Below, piece after piece: positions 56,754 through 64,000 of a DNA stretch of 64,000 nt (position 1 is the first letter of the stretch; each line of letters opens with the position of its first letter). Origin of the DNA: Ferrimonas balearica (GTDB taxonomy: Bacteria > Pseudomonadota > Gammaproteobacteria > Enterobacterales > Shewanellaceae); assembly GCF_019802055.1 (NCBI RefSeq), contig NZ_JAHVHW010000004.1, forward strand, positions 1 through 64,000, read 5' to 3'. The position numbers and the translations under genes were made by a program. Under the pieces are notes generated by a model that worked only from the letters and a program-made list of their open reading frames with translations, did not search any database and was not told the DNA's origin.

Positions 56754-57689
56754 TTAATCGCGATAGATGGCAAACAGGTCCTGCGCTTCGAGCAGTTGGT
56801 CGCGGGTCAACAGGAATACCCCATCACCGCCACGCTCAAACTCCAGCCAGGTGAAAGGCACTTCCGGATACTGCTCTGCCAGGGCCACCATGGAGTTACC
56901 CACTTCGACAATCAGGATGCCGTCGTCGGTCAGGTGGTCGGCAGCACGGGCCAGGATGCGCTTGGTCAGGTCCAGGCCATCGCGGCCAGACGCCAGACCC
57001 AGTTCCGGCTCGTGGTGGAACTCCTCGGGCAGATCCCCCATATCCTCGGCGTCCACATAGGGCGGGTTAGAGACAATCAGGTCGTACTTCTGCCCTTCCA
57101 GCGCATTGAAGCCGTCAGACGGAATGGGGAACACCCGGTCCAGCATGTTGTGCTGCTCGATGTTGATCTGCGCAACTTCCAGCGCATCATTGCTGATGTC
57201 CACGGCGTCCACTTCGGCGTTTTCGAAGGCGTAAGCGCAGGCAATCGCGATGCAGCCGGAGCCGGTGCACAGATCCAGAATGCGGTTAACCGGCTTGTTG
57301 TAGAGCCAGGGTTTGAACTCGTTTTCGATCAGCTCGGCAAAGGGGCTGCGCGGCACCAGAACGCGCTCATCAACGTAAAACTCAAGACCGGCGAAGTAAG
57401 CGGTGTTGGTCAGGTAGGGCACCGGCACGCGCTCACGAACCCGGCGGATCACCAGTTCCACAATACGGTGCTTTTCAGTGCTGGTCAGTCGCGCGCCACG
57501 AACCTGGTTGCCCAGTTCCAAAGGCAGGTGCAGCGTGTGCATCACCAGAGCAACGGCTTCATCCCAGGGATTGTCTGTGCCGTGGCCATAGTAGATACCG
57601 GCCGCGTTAAAACGGCTGACGCACCAGCGCAGCATGTCATCGATGGTATGAAGCTCGGTGATCGCTTCATCGAGAAAAATCTTTTCCAC
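56754..57689 (-). CDS. prmB: 50S ribosomal protein L3 N5-glutamine methyltransferase
   Basis: Methylates a glutamine of ribosomal protein L3. The 311 residues (E. coli 310) contain the SAM motif [12 protein letters not shown] and the catalytic NPPY loop ([10 protein letters not shown]). The start is GTG at 57689, matching the family N-terminus ([14 protein letters not shown]. coli MDKIFVDEAVNEL). The frame stays open upstream into smrB but is not homologous. Confidence 0.95.
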   Translation of the reverse strand: MEKIFLDEAITELHTIDDMLRWCVSRFNAAGIYYGHGTDNPWDEAVALVMHTLHLPLELGNQVRGARLTSTEKHRIVELVIRRVRERVPVPYLTNTAYFAGLEFYVDERVLVPRSPFAELIENEFKPWLYNKPVNRILDLCTGSGCIAIACAYAFENAEVDAVDISNDALEVAQINIEQHNMLDRVFPIPSDGFNALEGQKYDLIVSNPPYVDAEDMGDLPEEFHHEPELGLASGRDGLDLTKRILARAADHLTDDGILIVEVGNSMVALAEQYPEVPFTWLEFERGGDGVFLLTRDQLLEAQDLFAIYRD

Positions 57690-57780
57690 AGGGGAGGTCC
57701 TTAGACTGACGAATGGCGGCCATTGTAACCAATGGCGCAGCCGGTTCCTATCTTCAGTGGCCTTGGCATAAAATGGCGTT

Positions 57781-58314
57781 ATGAAGAAAAAGAATACTCT
57801 GGATCCGGAAGAGCAGGCGCTGTTCCGCGACTCCCTCGATGGCATACGCCCCATCAACCACGACACGGTGGTGCATCGTCGTGCCCAGGCACCACGCCAG
57901 GCGGCGCAGCAAACACAGCAACGCCGGGAAGCCGATCACTACTTCTCCGACACCTACCAGCCCGCCCTGCCCACCGAAGGGCCGATGCGCTACGTCCGGG
58001 AGGGCGTTTCCAGCTACGAGGTAAAACGGCTGCGTCGTGGCGATTACGTGCCCGATCTCCTGCTGGACCTGCATGGCTACACCCAGGCGGAGGCCCGGCA
58101 TGAGATCATCGCTTTGATCAACGCCTGCAAAAAGCAGCATGTCGCCTGCGCCAGTATCATGCATGGCCTCGGCAGTGGCGTACTGAAACGACAGGTGCCC
58201 GCCTGGCTGACTCAGCATCCGGACGTGATGGCCTTTCACCAGGCCCCACTGGAGTGGGGCGGCGATGGGGCACTGCTGGTTTTGGTGGATATCGGATTAG
58301 CCGACGAGGGCTAA
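57781..58314 (+). CDS. smrB: Ribosome rescue endonuclease SmrB
   Basis: Cleaves mRNA between collided ribosomes. The 177-residue protein has an N-terminal extension and a C-terminal Smr domain with [10 protein letters not shown] (the DLH motif, about 96-105) and the GLGSG loop ([11 protein letters not shown]). Divergent from prmB; overlaps the 3' end of sixA by 18 bp. Confidence 0.95.
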   Translation: MKKKNTLDPEEQALFRDSLDGIRPINHDTVVHRRAQAPRQAAQQTQQRREADHYFSDTYQPALPTEGPMRYVREGVSSYEVKRLRRGDYVPDLLLDLHGYTQAEARHEIIALINACKKQHVACASIMHGLGSGVLKRQVPAWLTQHPDVMAFHQAPLEWGGDGALLVLVDIGLADEG

Positions 58315-58773
58315 GTCCTGTGGTCCCTGCAGGCTGATCAACTGAGGCGCCGGTTCCAGCGCGACCTGAGCCAGCGCCGAAGTGGCAAAAAGCGGAGGCG
58401 TTTGCCCCGGGACGAATTCACTGACCAGGTAACCCAGCAAAGGCATATGAGCGATCACCAGTCCGGTTTTCGCCTTCACCAGGGTCATGTGGGCCAACAG
58501 CAGATCGTGCGCCAGTGCTGGACTGGCGTCCGGCACCAACTCATCAAGATGATGCACTCGTTCCGGTTTGGGGAGCAGCGCTTCACAAGCCTGCCAGCTT
58601 TGCTGAGCCCGCAGGTAGGGGCTAACAAACACCAGATCCAACTGCGACAGTTGGCGAGCCAGGTGGGTCGCCATCTGCTGGGTCTGGGTAACGCCAAGGG
58701 GGGTCAGCGGTCGCTGCCGGTCTGTGACGGCATCGAAGCTGGCCTCGCCATGACGCATCAAAAATAGTTTCAT
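58297..58773 (-). CDS. sixA: Phosphohistidine phosphatase SixA
   Basis: Histidine phosphatase of 158 residues with the RHGE active site at residues 8-11 (MRHGEAS) and a second His in IAHMPLLG. In E. coli SixA acts on phosphohistidine of NPr/ArcB. Convergent with smrB and overlapping its last six codons. Confidence 0.94.
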   Translation of the reverse strand: MKLFLMRHGEASFDAVTDRQRPLTPLGVTQTQQMATHLARQLSQLDLVFVSPYLRAQQSWQACEALLPKPERVHHLDELVPDASPALAHDLLLAHMTLVKAKTGLVIAHMPLLGYLVSEFVPGQTPPLFATSALAQVALEPAPQLISLQGPQDLALVG

Positions 58774-58967
58774 GGATGAATACTGTGTTGAAACATTAGG
58801 CCTATCTTATCGCGCCCATTTCCCGGGAAAAAAGCCCTGATTGACTAGTCTTTAGTCGTTAGTGATCCCGGTAACATTGCACCTGCCTGCGACAACGCGC
58901 AAACTGGATGTTCTTTCCGACGGCAGCAGGAGCCCGCCAGCAGCGGCAGGGATTCCAGGATAAGGAT

Positions 58968-61754
58968 ATGATCGACAAGCTGAAAATCAGTCCCAATGAT
59001 CCCCGGCATTACCAGGTTTTTGAGCTGGAAAACGGCTTGCGCGTTGCCCTGGTTCAGGATCCCGAAGCCAGCAAGGGCGCTGCCGCCCTGGCTGTGCGCG
59101 TGGGCCATTTTGATGACCCGGCGGACCGTGAAGGGATGGCGCACTTTCTTGAGCATATGCTGTTTCTCGGCACCCGGGACTACCCAAAGGCCGGAGAATA
59201 CCAGCAGTTCATCAGCGAGCATGGCGGCAACCACAACGCCTGGACCGGCCCCGAATTCACCAGTTACTACTTCGACATCAACACCGGCGTACTGGATCAG
59301 GCTCTGCATCGCTTCAGCCAGTTTTTCACCGCGCCGCTGTTCGACGAGCAGTTGGTAGAGAAGGAGCGGCAATCGGTCGACTCCGAATTCCGCATGAAGT
59401 TGCAGGACGACATGCGCCGCTTTTACCAGGTTCACAAGGAGACGGTGAATCCGGATCACCCCTTCTCCAAGTTCTCAGTGGGCAATCAGCATACCCTGGC
59501 CGACCGTGATGGAGAGTCGGTAAGGGATGAACTCATCGCCTTCTACCAGAACCACTACTCTGCCAATCTGATGACTCTGGTGGTGGTAAGCCCGCTGCCC
59601 CTGACAGAGTGTGAGTCGATGGTGCGTGAGCACTTCAGCGCCGTACCCAACCTGTCGTTGAACAAATCACTGCCCGATGTGCCGCTCTATCGGGAATCGG
59701 ATCTCGACCTGGAGATCCGGATGCTGCCAAACAAACGGCAGCGTCAGCTTACTCTGACCTTCCCACTGCCAGCGCTGGACCCCTGGTACCGGCATAAGCC
59801 GCTGACCTACCTCTCCTACCTGCTGGGCTACGAGGGGCCGGGAAGCCTGTTGTCGGTGCTGAAGTACGAAGGGCTGGTCAGCCAGTTAAGCGCTGGCGGC
59901 GGCATCAATGGTTACAACTTCAAGGACTACAACGTCAGCTATCAGCTCACCGAAAAGGGGCTGAAGGAGCCGGACCGCATCCTGGCGCTGACCTTTCAAT
60001 ACCTGGAGATGATCCGGGCCGGGGGCATCGAAGACTGGCGCTATGCCGAGCGGCAGCAACTGCTTGAGCGGGCATTCCGGTTTCAGGAACCCAGCAAACC
60101 GCTGGAACTGGCGAGCCATCTGGCGATCAACATGCATCATTACGATGACGAAGACGTGGTCTACGGCGACTATCGGATGGATGGCCTGGACAAACCCACG
60201 GTGCAGGCGATTCTGAAGCAATTCCGTCCCGAGGGCATAAGACTCACTCTGATCGCCCCGGATCTGGCCACCGACCAAACCGCGAAATGGTACGACACCC
60301 CCTACCAATGCCTCCCCCTCAGTGAAGAAAGACGGGCTGGCTGGCTAGCCGGTGAACGCCACCCAAAGCTGGCACTTCCCGATCCCAACCCCTATCTCGT
60401 CGGCTTGCTGGAACCCCGTAAGGAAGACAGCCCAAGTCGTGATCCGGAGTGTCTGCCTGAACAGGAGCGTCTGACGCTCTGGTACAAGAAGGATCAGGAT
60501 TTCAATGTGCCCAAGGCCCACCTGTTTCTGGCTCTGGACAGTGAAACCTGCCACCACGACGCTCGCACAGCGGCGTTGACCCGGCTCTATATCGCGATGT
60601 TGATGGACTCCCTTTCCGAGCCCACCTATCAGGCGGAAGTGGCGGGGCTCAGCTACAACATCTATCCCCATCAGGGCGGGTTGACCCTGCACCTCAGCGG
60701 CTTTACCGGAGGGCAGGAGAAGCTGCTGGATCTACTGCTGCGTAAAGCCCGTCAGCGGGATTTTGCCCCACAGCGATTTAATGAGCTGAAGGCGCAGTTG
60801 ATCCGCAACTGGAACGGCATCCGCACTGCCCGTCCCATCTCACGGCTGTTTAACGCGCTCACCTCCACCCTGCAGCGCCGCAGCCATGAACCACTGAATA
60901 TGGCTGCCGCACTGGAGGACTGCTCGCTGGAGCAACTGCACCGCCATATCGACACCCTGTATCAGCAGGTGCACATTGAAGGGCTCATCTACGGCGATTG
61001 GCTGCGCGCCGAAGCGGAGGGGCTTAACGAGCGTCTGAACAAAACTCTGGCCCAGGTATCCAAACCCGGACCTGAAGTGCTGAGGCAACTGATCAGCATT
61101 CAGGGGCGAGGCACCATGCTGCGCGAGATCAGCCATGACCATCAAGACAGCGCCATCATCGTCTACTACCAGTCGCGGCAGAGCGATATTGAGAAGATGG
61201 CGCTGTTTTGTCTGCTCAATCACAGCATGTCCAGCAGTTTCTTTAACGAGCTGAGAACCAAGCAGCAGTTGGGCTACATGGTCGGTACCAGTTACGTGCC
61301 GATGAATCGCTGTCCGGGCATCATTTTCTATGTTCAAAGCCCGGTAGCCGGTCCACTGCAGTTGCTCGAATCGATCGACCAGTTCATTGCGGACTACAGC
61401 TATGCGCTGATGCAGATCTCCGCCAGCCAGTGGCAGGCCACCAAAGACGCGCTGTGCAACCAGATTCTGGAGCAGGACAACAACCTGAAATCCAAGGCTC
61501 AGAGGCTTTGGGTCAGCATCGGTAATAAAGACACCGATTTTAACCATCGGGAACATATCGCCGAAGCGATTCAGAGATTGGAACGGGCCGACCTGATCCG
61601 TTACATCATGCAGCAGATGCGCAGCCGTAATCCTGACCGGCTGGTGCTCTACTCCATTGGCGGCTCCCACAGCGAGCACGAACCTCTGTCCGGAGAGCGG
61701 CAGATCACTGACCTGACCTACTTCAAAGGCCAGGCAGACCTGATCGACTTTTGA
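58968..61754 (+). CDS. Insulinase family (M16A) zinc metallopeptidase
   Basis: A 928-residue pitrilysin/insulysin-type peptidase. The inverted zinc motif is His59-x-x-Glu62-His63 (HFLEH) with the third ligand Glu140 (SVDSEF). All four M16 subdomains are present, with the substrate-binding R/Y pair region near the C-terminal third (KQQLGYMVGTSYV). There is no signal peptide, unlike E. coli PtrA, so a cytoplasmic location is likely. ATG at 58968 has AGGA 7 nt upstream; upstream in-frame codons are not homologous. Confidence 0.93.
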   Translation: MIDKLKISPNDPRHYQVFELENGLRVALVQDPEASKGAAALAVRVGHFDDPADREGMAHFLEHMLFLGTRDYPKAGEYQQFISEHGGNHNAWTGPEFTSYYFDINTGVLDQALHRFSQFFTAPLFDEQLVEKERQSVDSEFRMKLQDDMRRFYQVHKETVNPDHPFSKFSVGNQHTLADRDGESVRDELIAFYQNHYSANLMTLVVVSPLPLTECESMVREHFSAVPNLSLNKSLPDVPLYRESDLDLEIRMLPNKRQRQLTLTFPLPALDPWYRHKPLTYLSYLLGYEGPGSLLSVLKYEGLVSQLSAGGGINGYNFKDYNVSYQLTEKGLKEPDRILALTFQYLEMIRAGGIEDWRYAERQQLLERAFRFQEPSKPLELASHLAINMHHYDDEDVVYGDYRMDGLDKPTVQAILKQFRPEGIRLTLIAPDLATDQTAKWYDTPYQCLPLSEERRAGWLAGERHPKLALPDPNPYLVGLLEPRKEDSPSRDPECLPEQERLTLWYKKDQDFNVPKAHLFLALDSETCHHDARTAALTRLYIAMLMDSLSEPTYQAEVAGLSYNIYPHQGGLTLHLSGFTGGQEKLLDLLLRKARQRDFAPQRFNELKAQLIRNWNGIRTARPISRLFNALTSTLQRRSHEPLNMAAALEDCSLEQLHRHIDTLYQQVHIEGLIYGDWLRAEAEGLNERLNKTLAQVSKPGPEVLRQLISIQGRGTMLREISHDHQDSAIIVYYQSRQSDIEKMALFCLLNHSMSSSFFNELRTKQQLGYMVGTSYVPMNRCPGIIFYVQSPVAGPLQLLESIDQFIADYSYALMQISASQWQATKDALCNQILEQDNNLKSKAQRLWVSIGNKDTDFNHREHIAEAIQRLERADLIRYIMQQMRSRNPDRLVLYSIGGSHSEHEPLSGERQITDLTYFKGQADLIDF

Positions 61755-61815
61755 TGGATTTTTAGTGGATTCTTCACGTTTTTCAGGGGAATGGTCGACT
61801 TAAGAAAAGTCCTGT

Positions 61816-61871
61816 AACACCTTGGTGGTGAGGGGGAACATTTAACGACCTTTGAATCCCCCTCAGGTGTT
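61816..61871. other. Long two-part inverted repeat before the sensor gene
   Basis: AACACCT (61816-61822) pairs with AGGTGTT (61865-61871) and GAGGGGGA (61830-61837) with TCCCCCTC (61857-61864), leaving a 7-nt bulge on one side only and a 19-nt loop. It gives a 15-bp interrupted stem, 61 bp after the peptidase stop and 81 bp before the sensor start. No T-tract follows on the plus strand. Confidence 0.55.
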
Positions 61872-61952
61872 GGCGTTGCTGCATTCCAATGCTATCGTTA
61901 CCCACTGATAACAATAACTAATTAGTTTTTATTAACTTTAACGGGATGCCCG

Positions 61953-64000
61953 ATGAAGCCATGGATTGCGCTGCTTCTTCTCTGTATCAGCCTTACAGTA
62001 GATGCCTCTGGGCTACAGCTCACTCCCACCTATACCCTCAGCGAGTATGGCCGAGCGCAAAACCTCTCTGAAAGCTCCGTCACCAGCATTGTTCAGGATC
62101 AGCATGGCTTTATCTGGGTTGGCACCATCAATGGCCTGAACCGGTTTGATGGCAGCACCTTTAAGCTTTACCACTCCTCCAACCAAAAAGAGTATGGTTT
62201 ACGCCACAACACCGTACGGGCCCTCCATCTCGACAGCAGCGGCAATCTGTGGGTAGTCACCAACCAGCAGATCTACCAATACAACGCACAGAAAGACCAC
62301 TTTGAGCCTTTTAACGTCCCGTTTGAGAAAAAGTTCTGGACCATTGAGACCACGGAACAGCATGTTTTTGTGGGTACAGATTCCGGCTTAATCATCCAAG
62401 ATAGAGTACGAGGACAGTTTGAGCTCGCGACAAAAACCGAGCCATTTGGCATCTCTGAAATTCACCTGTTCAGTAGCCAGACGCTGATTCTGACGACCAA
62501 TCAAAGCGAAGGGATCGTCTACAACCACGGTGCCCACCGTTTCGAAGCGCTGCCCATCCAAGGTCAGGTTAAAGCGTTCTTTAATCTGACTGAAGATCTC
62601 AATCTGGTGGTCACCAATTCCGGACTGTATCTGCTCAACGCTTCCGGACAAGCGCGTTACACGCTGCCAACCAGTCCCATCCACAAGGCCGCCATCGACC
62701 GTGAAAACGGCAAAGTGTATTTCGCCAGTGGCAAGAAGATTTTCTACGCCACCGTAGATCTATACGACGGTGCCATTGCCACCCCACAGCCCATGCACCT
62801 GGACATGGAGACCGAGCCCTCACACCTGTTTCTTGATCGAAACAACGACCTTTGGGTCGGGGTTATCGGCACCGGGCTGATAAAGATATCGACCGGAACC
62901 AGTGAACTGACTCACTACACCAATATCTGCGGAAACAAGAGTTGTGATCAGGTTTGGAGCATCGACAACTTCAATGGCCTGACCTGGATAGCCAACGACA
63001 CGGAAAAGCTCGTCGCCTTTGATGCAAACATGGTTGTCACTCAGGAGCACGATACAGGAATCGTTGGGCCCAAAACGATTCACGCGGATGGTGAGAGCAT
63101 TTTCGTCGGCGGCAAGAACCGCTTATACATCCTTCAAGGTGGCAGAGAGTACAGCTTCAACTTCGATGACACCATCATCACCTCAATTACTTCAGTAAAC
63201 AGCGCAAAACTGCTTGGCACCTTTTCAGAGGGCATCATTCTGCTCGATGAGAACGGTCAACTGCTCAAAGACCGCTTTGAGCCTCAGGTAGATTCGACCG
63301 CCCTGGCGTTAAACGTCGATGACTCAAAGGTGTTTATCGGCACTCAGACAGGGTTGCATATCTACCGGTTCAACCCACGCCTGGGTATTTGGGAAAAGTC
63401 CGGACACCTGCTTAAAGAGCAGATCGTTACCGCGATTGAAACCGTGTCCAATGGATATGTGATCGGCACCGTGAGCAGCGGTTTCCACTATCTGGACAGA
63501 AAACTTAAGCTCAGCAAGTTGGATATTGATCTCCGTGACCAGGACAATTTGCTGATTTACAGCATTGTGTCCACAGAGTCAGCGCTGTACGCCAGCAGCA
63601 ACTACGGCATTCTCAAGATTGCGCCCGACTCATTAAAGCTGCTTGATATATATGGATACGCTCGGGGAGCTCAGAAAGAGTTCAATGGCATGTCTGCCGA
63701 CTCAACGGACGACAAGATCTATTTTGGCGGAACCAATGGCATCAACATTCTGAAAGACGCTGCCAGCAATCGCTATGCTTCCAGCTTTGCGCCTGTTTTC
63801 ACTTACCTGAGAGTGTTCGACAAAGAGGTGACCCCAGGCAGTAAAATCACTCAGAACATCACGACGTCAGACAGAATTACGCTCGAATACAGCGACTACC
63901 CGTTCACCATTGGGGTTTCGCGCCTCGCAGGAAAGTTCTCCGAGAGTATCGTCTATCAATATCGTCTGCTGGGCTTTGATAACGACTGGAAACAGGTCGA
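61953..64000 (+). CDS. Two-component-regulator-propeller sensor protein, partial (C-terminus outside window)
   Basis: The first 682 codons are open without a stop and run off the right edge. The product starts with a signal peptide (MKPWIALLLLCISLTVDASG), then about 600 residues of regulator-propeller repeats, for example SIVQDQHGFIWVGTINGLNR (about 48-67), LDSSGNLWVVT and LDRNNDLWVGVIGTGL. It ends with the start of a Y_Y_Y domain (YQYRLLGFDNDWKQ). Such proteins carry a membrane helix and a histidine kinase or GGDEF output in the missing part; which one cannot be known. The base composition is AT-richer than upstream. ATG 61953 is chosen for the signal peptide. Confidence 0.88.
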   Translation, partial: MKPWIALLLLCISLTVDASGLQLTPTYTLSEYGRAQNLSESSVTSIVQDQHGFIWVGTINGLNRFDGSTFKLYHSSNQKEYGLRHNTVRALHLDSSGNLWVVTNQQIYQYNAQKDHFEPFNVPFEKKFWTIETTEQHVFVGTDSGLIIQDRVRGQFELATKTEPFGISEIHLFSSQTLILTTNQSEGIVYNHGAHRFEALPIQGQVKAFFNLTEDLNLVVTNSGLYLLNASGQARYTLPTSPIHKAAIDRENGKVYFASGKKIFYATVDLYDGAIATPQPMHLDMETEPSHLFLDRNNDLWVGVIGTGLIKISTGTSELTHYTNICGNKSCDQVWSIDNFNGLTWIANDTEKLVAFDANMVVTQEHDTGIVGPKTIHADGESIFVGGKNRLYILQGGREYSFNFDDTIITSITSVNSAKLLGTFSEGIILLDENGQLLKDRFEPQVDSTALALNVDDSKVFIGTQTGLHIYRFNPRLGIWEKSGHLLKEQIVTAIETVSNGYVIGTVSSGFHYLDRKLKLSKLDIDLRDQDNLLIYSIVSTESALYASSNYGILKIAPDSLKLLDIYGYARGAQKEFNGMSADSTDDKIYFGGTNGINILKDAASNRYASSFAPVFTYLRVFDKEVTPGSKITQNITTSDRITLEYSDYPFTIGVSRLAGKFSESIVYQYRLLGFDNDWKQV

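Noticed and set aside
57690-57866. N-terminal extension of PrmB by 59 residues
   Set aside because: The extra part reads antisense through the smrB start and is not homologous; GTG at 57689 matches the family N-terminus.

Overview
The window is a chromosomal segment of a gammaproteobacterium with moderately high GC. The gene order best fits an Alteromonadales relative such as Ferrimonas or Shewanella. That assignment is inferred from synteny (psp-sap, ycjXF-tyrR, tig-clpPX-lon-hupB-ppiD, folD-cysS-ppiB-lpxH, pdxB-asd-fimV-truA-accD-folC-dedD-cvpA-purF, prmB-aroC-epmC-yfcL next to mnmC-fabB), not from a database search. No insertion sequence, prophage, CRISPR array or integrase is visible, and almost all of the DNA is core genome.

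Layout. 1-474: a tRNA-Ala/Glu/Glu transcription unit directly downstream of gltX. 475-6064: gltX, a small unknown gene, an MFS transporter, a LysR regulator and the glutamate symporter gltS. 6065-12331: aromatic and sulfur amino acid catabolism (maiA, hppD, tyrR, and an operon of methionine gamma-lyase, phhA and phhB). 12327-17381: ycjXF and the phage-shock system pspABC/pspF. 17437-22724: sapABCDF. 22779-32674: fabV and the protein quality-control block ppiD, hupB, lon, clpX, clpP, tig. 33028-33301: tRNA Pro-Arg-His. 33496-38669: folD, cysS, ppiB, lpxH, miaE and a Yip1-domain gene. 38670-39208: a non-coding, structured gap. 39209-49109: the purF to pdxB cluster. 49221-58773: fabB, mnmC, yfcL, a NAD-kinase-like gene, epmC, an MFS transporter, aroC, prmB, smrB, sixA. 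58968-64000: an M16 peptidase and the first 682 codons of a large beta-propeller sensor that runs off the right edge.

How the genes work together. The most interesting area is 6065-12331. A TyrR gene sits beside two catabolic units. The promoter region of the methionine gamma-lyase-phhA-phhB operon holds a near-consensus TyrR box (11 of 12 positions) and, 29 bp closer to the gene, a CRP-like site. The hppD upstream region has a similar but weaker pair. This suggests that Phe, Tyr and Met breakdown are controlled together by aromatic amino acids and by cAMP-CRP. Homogentisate dioxygenase and fumarylacetoacetase, the steps between HppD and MaiA and after MaiA, are not in the window.

Other readable control signals are a sigma-54 promoter for pspA, a sigma-32 promoter for lon, a PdhR/LldR-like operator upstream of gltS, strong sigma-70 promoters for both tRNA units, folD, hupB and tig, and many bidirectional terminators. 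Notable oddities are an Arg in place of the Walker A Lys in SapF, an lpxH gene with no ATG or GTG start and a perfect hairpin in its first codons, and two strong inverted repeats without an obvious terminator tail. I see no convincing wholly new system. The best leads are the TyrR/CRP regulon, the propeller sensor and its upstream hairpin, and the structured gap at 38750-39160.
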